A stretch of DNA of 64,000 nt from Candidatus Nanoarchaeia archaeon. Its GTDB lineage: Archaea; Nanobdellota; Nanobdellia; CSSed11-243R1. The stretch covers positions 307,808 through 371,807 of the forward strand of contig JAQTNH010000001.1 of NCBI GenBank assembly GCA_028713895.1. The letters run 5' to 3'. Positions 37,200 to 46,015 of the stretch are shown here, in pieces. Below the pieces are notes generated by a model. It was not told the DNA's origin, ran no database searches, and saw nothing but the letters and a program-made list of their open reading frames with translations. Position 1 is the stretch's first letter. Each line of letters starts with the position of its first letter. A program made the position numbers and the translations under genes.

Positions 37200-38603
37200 A
37201 TGGTTTTGAAAGTATACAATACGCTTACGAAGAAAAAGGAAACATTCAAGCCCCTGAACCAAAAAGAGGTGCGGATGTATGTGTGCGGGCCGACAATCTA
37301 CAACTTCGCGCACATAGGCAACTTCAGGGCGTACCTATTTGCAGACATTTTGAGGCGCTACCTGAAATACAGCGGGTACGCTGTAAAAGAAGTCATGAAT
37401 CTCACTGATGTTGATGACAAAACCATAAGGGACTCGCGCAGGGACGAAGTTCCACTCAAGCAGTTCACAGCAAAATACGAAAAAGCATTCATTGATGACA
37501 TGAGGACACTTAATATAGAAAAGCCAGAAGTGATGCCCAAAGCAACCGAGCACATCAAGGAAATGGTTGAGCTGGTAAAGAAGCTAATTGCAAAGGGAAT
37601 CGCTTACAAGGGCGAAGACGGCTCAGTCTATTACAGCATAAAGAAGTTCAAGGAGTATGGAAAACTGTCAGGTGTGGATTTGGCAAGCCTGAAAGCAGGA
37701 GCGCGAGTGAAGCAGGATGATTATGAAAAAGAGCAGGCGCAGGACTTTGTGCTGTGGAAAGCATGGGATGACAATGACGGAGATGTTTACTGGAACACTG
37801 AGATAGGCAAAGGACGCCCGGGCTGGCATCTTGAATGCTCGGCAATGTCAATGAAATACCTTGGCGAAACATTTGACATTCACACAGGCGGAATTGATTT
37901 GATATTCCCGCACCATGAAAACGAGATTGCGCAGAGCGAAGGCGCCACCGGAAAAAAATTCGTCAACTTTTGGCTGCACAATGCATGGGTGCTGGTTGAC
38001 GGCAAAAAGATGTCAAAACGATTTGGCAACTTTTACACGCCGCGGGACTTGTTTGCGAAGGGATACTCTTCAAAAGCGCTGCGATACCTTCTGATGAATG
38101 CGCAGTACAGGACTGAGCTGAACTTCACAGAAACAGGGCTGAAGGATGCTGAAACAACTGTGCAGCGAATGATTCAGTCCATGGATAGGTTGGATGAGGC
38201 AAAAGCAACAGGCAAGTACAGCAAAGAGCTGGAAAAATCCCTTGCTGAAGCGAAAGAAAAGTTCGAAGACGCAATGAATGATGATTTGAACACGCCACTG
38301 GCATTTGCAGGTATTCATGAACTAATCACAAAGACAAACAAGGCGCTGGACGAGAATAGCCTTGACAAAAAGAATGTCGAGGAAATAAAAAAGCAGATGG
38401 AACGCTTCGATACAGTTCTTGGCGTGCTGGAACATGAAAAGGAAAAAGTTTCGGCAGAAATAAAGAAGCTTGTTGAGGAGCGCGAGAAAGCCAGAACTGA
38501 AAAAGATTTCAAAAAGAGCGACAAAATAAGAGAAAGCATAAAGGCGCTTGGCTGGGATGTACAGGACACGCCAGACGGGCAGAAAGTAAGAAAAGCAAAT
38601 TGA
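37200..38603 (+). CDS. cysS: cysteinyl-tRNA synthetase
   Basis: MYVCGPTIYNFAHIGNFRAYLFADILRR; GWHLECSAMSMKYLG; KMSKRFGN. Confidence 0.97.
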   Translation: MVLKVYNTLTKKKETFKPLNQKEVRMYVCGPTIYNFAHIGNFRAYLFADILRRYLKYSGYAVKEVMNLTDVDDKTIRDSRRDEVPLKQFTAKYEKAFIDDMRTLNIEKPEVMPKATEHIKEMVELVKKLIAKGIAYKGEDGSVYYSIKKFKEYGKLSGVDLASLKAGARVKQDDYEKEQAQDFVLWKAWDDNDGDVYWNTEIGKGRPGWHLECSAMSMKYLGETFDIHTGGIDLIFPHHENEIAQSEGATGKKFVNFWLHNAWVLVDGKKMSKRFGNFYTPRDLFAKGYSSKALRYLLMNAQYRTELNFTETGLKDAETTVQRMIQSMDRLDEAKATGKYSKELEKSLAEAKEKFEDAMNDDLNTPLAFAGIHELITKTNKALDENSLDKKNVEEIKKQMERFDTVLGVLEHEKEKVSAEIKKLVEEREKARTEKDFKKSDKIRESIKALGWDVQDTPDGQKVRKAN

Positions 38604-38616
38604 TTCTAGTGAGACA

Positions 38617-39030
38617 ATGAAACTGGTAAGCGGATGTTTAATCGGGGTAAAATGCAGTTACAATGGCAAAGCCAGGCCGAACAAGAAACTGATTGAAATG
38701 TTCAAAATGGGAGAACTGCTTCCTGTGTGCCCGGAAATGCTTGGAGGGCTTCCATCGCCGCGCGAACCTAATGAACAGAAAGGCAAGAAAGTCTTTACCA
38801 AGTCAGGCAGAGATGTTACAAAAGAATTCGCGAAGGGCGCAAAAGAAGTAATGGCTCTTGTCAAGAAGTACAACATAAAAGAAGCGATATTAAAGGCGCG
38901 AAGCCCGAGCTGCGGAAGCGGAAAAGTTTACGACGGCACGTTTTCAGGCAAACTCATTGATGGGGACGGCGTGCTAGCGTCAATTTTAAAAAGGAAAGGA
39001 ATCAAGGTTATAACAGAGGAAGAAGTTTAG
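38617..39030 (+). CDS. DUF523 family protein
   Basis: KLVSGCLIGVKCSYNGKARPNKKL...LLPVCPEMLGGLPSPREPNE...ILKARSPSCGSGKVYDGTFSG. Confidence 0.88.
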   Translation: MKLVSGCLIGVKCSYNGKARPNKKLIEMFKMGELLPVCPEMLGGLPSPREPNEQKGKKVFTKSGRDVTKEFAKGAKEVMALVKKYNIKEAILKARSPSCGSGKVYDGTFSGKLIDGDGVLASILKRKGIKVITEEEV

Positions 39031-39053
39031 TAATCATGCTCCTAAAAGGAGAT

Positions 39054-39210
39054 GGAACAGCGCTGCGGGGTTGGCAGATCAGTTAACGAGATTAAACAAA
39101 AGTTTGTCTTGGCTGAATGCATTCGGCTGCAAATGCCACCAGACGTTAAGCCTGGGATGCAGTAGCACAACCCGAAGTAGATGAGTGCAACTCTCATACC
39201 CCGCTGTTCC
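39054..39210 (+). ncRNA. structured RNA candidate, unassigned
   Basis: GGAACAGCG (39054-39062) pairs perfectly with CGCTGTTCC (39202-39210); internal hairpins GCTGAATGCATTCGGC, CCAG..CTGG, ATGAG-TGCAACT-CTCAT; followed by attttttatattttt. Confidence 0.45.
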
Positions 39211-39294
39211 ATTTTTTATATTTTTCAAAAGACAAATAGTCGTTAAGATGCTCAAAAAGTAAAGTATATAAATTTGATATATTTTTGATATATC

Positions 39295-39582
39295 ATGGCA
39301 GACACAGTACAGGTGCTCACGCACTACCCAAAACAGCTGATAAAAGAGCTGGATGAACTGGTAGCTAAAGGACATTATGCCTCGCGTACAGATGCATTGC
39401 GGGATTCAGTACGCATGCTTGTACGGACGCAGCGCGGGATAATGCAGACTGACAAAACAGGGCTTGAACTCCAGAAAGAGGGAAACAGAAAGATGCACGA
39501 GCGTTATCTTAAACTCGCTGGAGGAGACTGGGAAAAAGCTAAAAGGATTTTACTGGATGACTTAAAGAAAATCAAGATTTGA
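39295..39582 (+). CDS. ribbon-helix-helix (CopG/ParD-like) DNA-binding protein, possible antitoxin
   Basis: VQVLTHYPKQLIKELDELVAKGHYASRTDALRDSVRMLV; TATA-like tatataaa upstream. Confidence 0.72.
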   Translation: MADTVQVLTHYPKQLIKELDELVAKGHYASRTDALRDSVRMLVRTQRGIMQTDKTGLELQKEGNRKMHERYLKLAGGDWEKAKRILLDDLKKIKI

Positions 39583-40024
39583 GAACGTCTTCAGGATAAA
39601 CAGCTGTCACGCCTTCCTCATTTGCAAGCGCACGGAGTTCTTCGTCTCTTGTAACTAATAATGCTCCTGCTTTTTTAGCTAGAAGAAAGTTAACTAAATC
39701 TTCCCAGTCAACAGTTTCATATTTGTATCTGTATTTCTTAAGGAGCGCTTCTGCTTTTGCTATAACCTCTGCGTCAACATTGATTAACTCCAGTTTTCCG
39801 AGAGTTTTGTATTCTGCCAATTTTTCATCCAGCAGTGCTCCAAACAGTTTACTGTTATGTTGTACCAGCTTTACCAAAAAGTCTGAAACAACAAGAATGC
39901 AGTCCTCTTCTTTAATTTTATTAAAAAGTTCTTCTGCACGAAGACCTGCTGGAATTACTTTCTTTACAGTTTCATCTTTCCAGAAGTTGTAATAAATGTT
40001 TGCATCGAGATAGAGCTTTTGCAT
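39572..40024 (-). CDS. PIN-domain protein (VapC-like)
   Basis: LYLDANIYYNFW...DCILVVSDFLV...VDWEDLVNFLLAKKAGALLVTRDEEL. Confidence 0.75.
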   Translation of the reverse strand: MQKLYLDANIYYNFWKDETVKKVIPAGLRAEELFNKIKEEDCILVVSDFLVKLVQHNSKLFGALLDEKLAEYKTLGKLELINVDAEVIAKAEALLKKYRYKYETVDWEDLVNFLLAKKAGALLVTRDEELRALANEEGVTAVYPEDVLKS

Positions 40025-40087
40025 GAAAGGAGTTTATTCGCCAGAGGTTTATGGCTTTTAGGGTGTTGTCCAGTATGTCCAGTAATA

Positions 40088-40138
40088 CCGCCTTTTTCTC
40101 TTTGCAAAAGAGAAAAATGTAGGCTGCCAAAAAGAGAA
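40088..40138. repeat. dispersed hairpin repeat (family B), intergenic
   Basis: ccgcctttttctctttgcaaaagagaaaaatgtaggctgccaaaaagagaa. Confidence 0.8.
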
Positions 40139-40160
40139 ATAATTTACAAAAGAAACATTA

Positions 40161-40790
40161 ATGAAAGAAAAGAATCCTTGTGAAGTTATGAAAGCAGTCT
40201 GTCTTTTGTCTGGCGGAATTGACTCGCCTGTTGCAGCGCACATGATGCTGAAGAAAGGGATAGACGTCGTTCTGCTTAACTGCAGCTACGGGGAAAAGCC
40301 TGCGGAAAAAGTATTGAAGCTGCGGAATGTTTTGGGAAAAAGGATTACACTGTATTCTGCTGACATGACGCCCTGCTGGAAAACTTTTGCAGAGAAGCTC
40401 AGCAGGAAGCACACGTGCCTGTTCTGCAAGCGAATGATGTACAGGCTTGCTAAAAAGCTGGCAAAGGAAATCGGGGCAGACGTTTTGATTACTGGAGAAA
40501 ACATGGGGCAGGTTGCGAGCCAGACGCTTGTCAACATGGCTGTGAATGATTCTGCAATAAACATGTTTGTTGTGCGGCCACTGCTTGCAATGGACAAGCA
40601 GGAAATAATAAAGATTGCAAAAGGAATCGGGACTTACGAATTGTCAATCCATGATGCTGGATGCTGCCCGTATGTTCCGAATGAGCCTTCAACGCAGGCA
40701 AAGATTGAATTCATTGAAAGCGAGGAAGCCAAGATTGATATAAAAGAATTACTTGAAAAGATTGAATTCAAGACGGCAAAAAAAAATTAA
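40161..40790 (+). CDS. ThiI-like PP-loop sulfurtransferase lacking a THUMP domain
   Basis: MKAVCLLSGGIDSPVAAHMM PP-loop; LITGENMGQVASQTLVNM; CCPYVPNEPST. Confidence 0.85.
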   Translation: MKEKNPCEVMKAVCLLSGGIDSPVAAHMMLKKGIDVVLLNCSYGEKPAEKVLKLRNVLGKRITLYSADMTPCWKTFAEKLSRKHTCLFCKRMMYRLAKKLAKEIGADVLITGENMGQVASQTLVNMAVNDSAINMFVVRPLLAMDKQEIIKIAKGIGTYELSIHDAGCCPYVPNEPSTQAKIEFIESEEAKIDIKELLEKIEFKTAKKN

Positions 40791-40806
40791 AATAAAAAAG
40801 AAAAAA

Positions 40807-41889
40807 TCAACCGCAGGTTGCGGCTGTGTTTGCCCCTGTGCCTTCATAACCGAATCCTGGCGCTGGTGCTGCTGCTGAAAGATTTGTGCTGCACTCTGCC
40901 GGCGCGGTTGTGAATGCCCCGCAGACTGCCTCCAACAAGCTTGCTGAATCGCGTCCTGCGCCTGAATCAACACCGTTAATGATAAGTGTTGGCGAGCCAC
41001 CGACGCTGTATTTCTCATTGTCAGCCAGGTATATGTTCATCTTTGGGAAACGCCCGCTTAACCATGTGCTCTGGTCATTGAACAGGCTTGTTACGTTGAA
41101 TTCATTGTCCGTATCATTTATGCATTTGTTCAAAGCCGCAGTGTCAATCGCTGTGCTTGCCAGACATGCTGTTGTGTTTCCATCCTTAAGGAAGCAGGAC
41201 AGGTAGTCAAGGTATTTGTCATTCATCTCAGTCTGGATGCAGTACTGGACAAGTTCCTCGTCAACCTCGGTTTTTCCGTGCATTGCATAGTAAACCCACT
41301 TGATTTCGAAGTCAATCTTGTCTCCAAGCAGTTCGGCTACAGGAAGAATCCCTTTTTCCATCTGGGTCCCGTATGGGCAGTGAGTCATTACGAAAAGCTC
41401 AACTGTTGGCGTGTCTGACTTTGCCATTTCAGCTGCCGCAGGTTCCTGCGTTTCAGAAGGCGTTTGTTCTTCATTTGCATTCTTGTCAATCACGACAGGG
41501 AAAATCATGCTTCCGTCTTTTGTGACATAAACTGTTGTGTTCTCTCCCTGGATGTCAAGTATTAAAGCATAAACTCCGTTCTTTTCCTCGACGCTTGTTA
41601 CTGTTGCGGTTGTGCCGAAATTTTCGTTTAGATAAGCTACAGTTTTCTCAGCAACATAATCCTTGTCTGAGCTGATAGACCCCCCTCTTAGTGAGAGAAG
41701 CATTACAGCCACAAGAAGCAGTGCGAGAACCACTGTTGCAAACTGGAATACCTTAAGTTTTGAAATATGTATCCTTGGTAATCTGGGTTTTGATTCGTTT
41801 TCCATTTTTTCCTCCTTTGTAGGCGATTTATTAGTAATTTCAAGATTAGAATTTTCTGATGTAGTGTCTTTTTTTTCTTCATCCGCCAT
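40807..41889 (-). CDS. membrane-anchored DsbA/thioredoxin-fold protein
   Basis: TM helix; TVELFVMTHCPYGTQMEKGILP; GGSPTLIINGV. Confidence 0.75.
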   Translation of the reverse strand: MADEEKKDTTSENSNLEITNKSPTKEEKMENESKPRLPRIHISKLKVFQFATVVLALLLVAVMLLSLRGGSISSDKDYVAEKTVAYLNENFGTTATVTSVEEKNGVYALILDIQGENTTVYVTKDGSMIFPVVIDKNANEEQTPSETQEPAAAEMAKSDTPTVELFVMTHCPYGTQMEKGILPVAELLGDKIDFEIKWVYYAMHGKTEVDEELVQYCIQTEMNDKYLDYLSCFLKDGNTTACLASTAIDTAALNKCINDTDNEFNVTSLFNDQSTWLSGRFPKMNIYLADNEKYSVGGSPTLIINGVDSGAGRDSASLLEAVCGAFTTAPAECSTNLSAAAPAPGFGYEGTGANTAATCG

Positions 41890-41914
41890 TATATAACACC
41901 CCTGTAATAATTTG

Positions 41915-42586
41915 TTACTGTCCGTTTTGCCTTATAAAGTCTTTGAGTTGCTCCACTGTCATTTCACCGCAAACTGCTTTCCCTGTTTTTGTTGCGTAGA
42001 ATGCAGGGACTCCAAGTGAACCGCATGAATTTGTTATGTTTTCTGCATGCATCACCATTGTCTGCTGGTTTGTTTCATTGTGCCAGACCTCAAGCTTCTG
42101 TATAAAGACTCCAGTCTCTGTTTCTACTTGAGCTACAACAGGCTCCATCTTCAAACAGTGCGGACATTCAGCTCCGTAGAATTCAACGAACTCTCCGGTG
42201 ATTGTGCAAATTTGGGCATTGTTATTGACGCTCTCGCCAAGCATTGGAGTGAACACGCAGTTCTCAGGATGCTGCGGGTCGCAGGTGTGGTACACTGCGA
42301 GATTGTACACGCTGTATCCTGTGTAAGCCATGCTTGCCAGGAAAAGGATTACAAAGATAAAGGAGATTGCTGTGAAATATTTGTTTGTGAAATTTGCAAT
42401 GCGGGGGAACCCCATAAGCTTTGCAATAATTTTTGTCTTCATCTTCTGGTCAAAGTCGCTCTGGCAGGGGCGAAAAGTCATGAGCCTGAATGTGCAGTGG
42501 AACGCTTCAAGCGCATATGAACGATATGCTGCGCTGAATATTCCCATTATACCGAAAACTACCATCGCGATTATGCAGAGCACCAT
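41915..42586 (-). CDS. membrane-anchored thioredoxin-like protein
   Basis: TM segments; GEFVEFYGAECPHCLKMEPVV; SLGVPAFYATKTGK. Confidence 0.75.
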   Translation of the reverse strand: MVLCIIAMVVFGIMGIFSAAYRSYALEAFHCTFRLMTFRPCQSDFDQKMKTKIIAKLMGFPRIANFTNKYFTAISFIFVILFLASMAYTGYSVYNLAVYHTCDPQHPENCVFTPMLGESVNNNAQICTITGEFVEFYGAECPHCLKMEPVVAQVETETGVFIQKLEVWHNETNQQTMVMHAENITNSCGSLGVPAFYATKTGKAVCGEMTVEQLKDFIRQNGQ

Positions 42587-42661
42587 AATTAAAACATCAC
42601 TTCAAGGTTATTTAAACATTTCTTAGCAAAACATATATAGGGTGCATTTATTCTCTCAAGT

Positions 42662-43870
42662 ATGGATGTTTACAAAATCAGGGAAGACTTTCCATTCTTG
42701 AAGCGCATGGTAAAAGGGAAACCCATAATCTATTTTGACAATTCGGCAAGCAACCAAAAGCCGGCAGTTGTAATTGACGCGCTCAGGGATTTCTATGCGA
42801 ACCATAATGCAAACATACACAGAGGCGTGCACATTCTTTCGCAGGAAGCATCTGAACTTTATGAAAAGGCGCATGACAAAGCCGCCAAATTCATCGGGGC
42901 GCACGGAAGAGAAGAGATTATTTTCACGCGAAATGCAACAGAATCAATCAACCTGGTTTCGCACACATTGGATTTCAAAGCAGGGGATGAAATTATAATC
43001 TCTGAGATGGAGCACCACTCAAACATTGTGCCATGGCTCATGCTCAAGGAAAAGGGAATCAAGCTGAAATATATCCCTGTGAGCGAAAAGGGCGAGCTTG
43101 TGATTTCAGAACTGGAAAAAATGATTACAAAGAATACAAAGCTCATCAGCGTAGTGCACATGAGCAACTTTTTAGGGACTGTGAACCCTGTCGAGGAGAT
43201 AGGAAAAATCGCACACAAGCACAATATTCTTTTCATGGTTGACGGAGCGCAGTCAGCGCCGCACATGCCGATTAATGTAAAAAAGATAGGATGCGACTTT
43301 TTCGCGTTCTCAGGGCACAAGATGTGCGGGCCTACCGGGATTGGCGTGCTTTACGGCAGGAAAGATTTGCTGAAAGAGATGAAACCTTTCCTCGGCGGCG
43401 GAGACATGATAAGCACTGTTGCATATGACTCGTTCAAGCCGAACGAACTTCCGTGGAAATTCGAGGCAGGCACACCGAATGTTGCAGACGGCTATGCTTT
43501 CGGAGTTGCGGTGGATTACCTTTCAAAAATCGGAATGCAGAATGTCTGGAAGCATGAATGTGAGCTCGGGAGATATGCCTACGAAAAGATGGCGGAGCTC
43601 GGGAAAATAACGATTTACGGGCCTGAGCCTGAAAAGCGGGGCGGAGTAATCTCATTTTCAATCAAGGGGCTTGAGCCGCATGATATTGCGGGACTGCTTA
43701 ATGAGCGGGCAAACATCGCAGTGCGAAGCGGATTCCACTGCGTTGAGCCGCTGCACAGAAAGTACGGGCTGCCCAAAGGAAGCTGCAGAGCTTCGTTCTA
43801 CGTTTACAATACAAAGGAAGAGATTGACAAATTCATTGATGAGCTTAAAATTCTTGTTAAAACATTTTGA
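42662..43870 (+). CDS. sufS: cysteine desulfurase (SufS-like)
   Basis: IYFDNSASNQKPAVVIDAL; FFAFSGHKMCGPTGIGVLYG; RSGFHCVEPLHRKYG. Confidence 0.92.
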   Translation: MDVYKIREDFPFLKRMVKGKPIIYFDNSASNQKPAVVIDALRDFYANHNANIHRGVHILSQEASELYEKAHDKAAKFIGAHGREEIIFTRNATESINLVSHTLDFKAGDEIIISEMEHHSNIVPWLMLKEKGIKLKYIPVSEKGELVISELEKMITKNTKLISVVHMSNFLGTVNPVEEIGKIAHKHNILFMVDGAQSAPHMPINVKKIGCDFFAFSGHKMCGPTGIGVLYGRKDLLKEMKPFLGGGDMISTVAYDSFKPNELPWKFEAGTPNVADGYAFGVAVDYLSKIGMQNVWKHECELGRYAYEKMAELGKITIYGPEPEKRGGVISFSIKGLEPHDIAGLLNERANIAVRSGFHCVEPLHRKYGLPKGSCRASFYVYNTKEEIDKFIDELKILVKTF

Positions 43871-43884
43871 TAGAAGGTGAAACA

Positions 43885-44064
43885 ATGGTGAAGGTTGACA
43901 AAAATAAATGCATCGGGTGCGGGCTTTGCGCGTCGGTCTGCCCGGAAGTTTTTGAAATGGGCCCAGACGGAAAGTCCCATGTTAAAGATGCAAAAGCATG
44001 CAAGGGCAATGAAAAGTGCAAAGAAGCTGCAGAAGGATGCCCTGTAAGCGCAATTACACTATGA
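43885..44064 (+). CDS. ferredoxin
   Basis: MVKVDKNKCIGCGLCASVCPEVFEMGPDG. Confidence 0.9.
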   Translation: MVKVDKNKCIGCGLCASVCPEVFEMGPDGKSHVKDAKACKGNEKCKEAAEGCPVSAITL

Positions 44065-44066
44065 TT

Positions 44067-44366
44067 CTACCATCTTTTTGAGAAGCTGTCAATGTGCCTG
44101 AAGCACATTACCAATTCCTTTCCTTTCGGAGTAAGAGAATATTCAACACGCGGAGGGCGTTCTGCAAAATATTTCTTGTCAAGAACCCTGTATTTTGTAA
44201 GCTCAAGCAGTCGCTCGGACAAAGTCTTGGGGCTTATGCCTGTCAATTCGTCCACAAGCTGGTTAAACCTTTTTTTGGGGGCGTTGTTAAGCGAATCAAG
44301 CAAACGCAGTGTCCATTTTTTGCTAAGTGTTTCGAGAATAACCACTGATGCTGGTTTAGATGCCAT
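44067..44366 (-). CDS. HxlR-type winged-helix regulator
   Basis: MASKPASVVILETLSKKWTLRLLDSLNNAPKKRFNQLVDELTGISPKTLSERLLEL. Confidence 0.8.
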   Translation of the reverse strand: MASKPASVVILETLSKKWTLRLLDSLNNAPKKRFNQLVDELTGISPKTLSERLLELTKYRVLDKKYFAERPPRVEYSLTPKGKELVMCFRHIDSFSKRW

Positions 44367-44454
44367 TTTAGTCACATAAAGAGTATACTTTGTGAAGTAT
44401 TTAAAGCTTACGCTGGGCACAAGTATTAAAAACAAAACGCTATTTGTGTTGAAT

Positions 44455-45276
44455 ATGGATGCGATTCTTGCACGATACGGGGAACTCTGGCTGAAATCAG
44501 GATGGGTCAAGCGCCAGATGCAGAAAATGCTGGCTGCCAACATAAGCATCTGCCTGAAACGCAATAAAATAAAGTTTGATGCAATAAGAACTGAACAGGC
44601 AGGCATAGTAATCTCAACAAAAGACAAAAAGGCGCTTAAAATCCTGAAAAATGTCTTTGGGATAACAAGCTATTCCTCAGTCCATGTTATTGAGAAGGAT
44701 TTTGATAAAATAAAAGAGAAAGCACTGGAGCTTTACAAAAGAGCCAGGAAAAATTCCACATTCAGGGTGACTGCAAAGCGCGCAGACAAAAAGTTCCCTA
44801 TAGAATCCCAGACGCTGGCTGCAAAAATTGGCGCGTACATCATCCAAAAGACAGGCGCAAAAGTAAAAATGAAAAACGCGGATGTAGATGTGCAAGTAAA
44901 AATCAGCGACAGGGCGTATCTTTATTCTGAAAAGATATTGGGCGCGGGAGGAATGCCTATCGGCTCGCAGCAGAGAGTGCTTTGCATTGTGCGAAAAAAG
45001 AAAGAGCTGGACGCGTGCATGAAGATGATGCGGCGCGGATGCCTTGTAAGCATAATCAGGTTTGGCAAATGCGCAATCAAAAAGTTTGAAAAGGAGCATT
45101 ACAACTGCAGCGAAAAACTCAGGGTACTTAAATCAAAAAGCAGGGATGAATATGCCGCTGCGATAGACGCTGCGAAAGAAATCGGGGCGCGGGCAATTGT
45201 CTCGACAGACAGCATCAAAAAAATGGCGGAAGAAAGGCAAAAGCACAACTTCCTGATGCTGAACCCAATAATTTAA
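44455..45276 (+). CDS. THUMP-domain ThiI-like protein with degenerate PP-loop region
   Basis: MDAILARYGELWLKSGWVKRQMQKML (ThiI N-terminus) and GAGGMPIGSQQRVLCIV, but SGGIDS is missing. Confidence 0.8.
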   Translation: MDAILARYGELWLKSGWVKRQMQKMLAANISICLKRNKIKFDAIRTEQAGIVISTKDKKALKILKNVFGITSYSSVHVIEKDFDKIKEKALELYKRARKNSTFRVTAKRADKKFPIESQTLAAKIGAYIIQKTGAKVKMKNADVDVQVKISDRAYLYSEKILGAGGMPIGSQQRVLCIVRKKKELDACMKMMRRGCLVSIIRFGKCAIKKFEKEHYNCSEKLRVLKSKSRDEYAAAIDAAKEIGARAIVSTDSIKKMAEERQKHNFLMLNPII

Positions 45277-45301
45277 ATTATAGAAGATACTGGTTATAAT
45301 C

Positions 45302-45679
45302 ATGAATAAAAAAGCCCAAGCCACAGGATATGCAGTACCTGTAATTATGATATTCTTAGCAATATTTCTTGTGCTGTTCATTGTGCTGGTATACCCGTCA
45401 GAGCGCGCAAAAATTCTTGCGTATGACAGCGAGGCAGGCACATATTCGGTAAAAATAACAGGGAACGGGTTCGCCCCGGCTGAGCTTGAGGTGTCAAAAG
45501 GGGCGCGGGTTTCATGGGTGAACCTTGACAGTTCAAGCCACACAATAACATTCCTTGATTCGCGAAGCAATGTGATATACAAAGGCGGAAGCTATTCAAA
45601 AGTTTTCAATGAGGAAGGCTCGTACACTTATTCAAGCGAACTGAACCCTGGATTCAGGGGAACAATCATTGTCAGGTAA
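45302..45679 (+). CDS. cupredoxin-like protein with pilin-like N-terminus, apparently missing most Cu ligands
   Basis: MNKKAQATGYAVPVIMIF; GFAPAELEVSKGARVSWVNLDSSSHTITF...YTYSSELNPGFRGTIIVR. Confidence 0.75.
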   Translation: MNKKAQATGYAVPVIMIFLAIFLVLFIVLVYPSERAKILAYDSEAGTYSVKITGNGFAPAELEVSKGARVSWVNLDSSSHTITFLDSRSNVIYKGGSYSKVFNEEGSYTYSSELNPGFRGTIIVR

Positions 45680-45715
45680 AAAAGCTTATAAATAGACGTT
45701 GTGTCGGTTTTCTAC

Positions 45716-46015
45716 ATGTTGGATCTAACACTTTTACAGCTGAGAGTTCTGTGGGAAATAAGCAAGAAGTCCAGATGCGGCTATGAACTGATGAAGCTCG
45801 GCAAAAAGAAAATCACACAGGGGACAATGTATCCGCTGCTCCAGTCGCTGGAAAAGCCGGGCGTCATAGTAGGGATGCACAGCGGCACAAGGCAGAAAAA
45901 GTATTACAGAATAACAGCTGAAGGAGAAAAAGTTCTTAAGAATTCATGCAAGAAACTCTGCGAAGTGTACAAGGACATATTCAGGGAATATGTCTGCTCA
46001 AGGTGCAAAAAATGA
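45716..46015 (+). CDS. PadR-like winged-helix transcriptional regulator
   Basis: MLDLTLLQLRVLWEISKKSRCGYELMKLGKKKITQGTMYPLLQSLEKPGVI. Confidence 0.78.
   Translation: MLDLTLLQLRVLWEISKKSRCGYELMKLGKKKITQGTMYPLLQSLEKPGVIVGMHSGTRQKKYYRITAEGEKVLKNSCKKLCEVYKDIFREYVCSRCKK

Noticed and set aside
39081-39150. Integron attC-like site (GTTAAGC box)
   Set aside because: A GTTRRRY-like box is present but no proper RYYYAAC partner or L-box symmetry, and no integrase nearby.
39054-39210. Assignment of the structured RNA as 5S rRNA or intron-containing tRNA
   Set aside because: GTTAAGC/GTAG motifs and a T-arm-like hairpin are suggestive, but no consistent 5S helix II/III or tRNA D/anticodon arms could be drawn; kept as unassigned.
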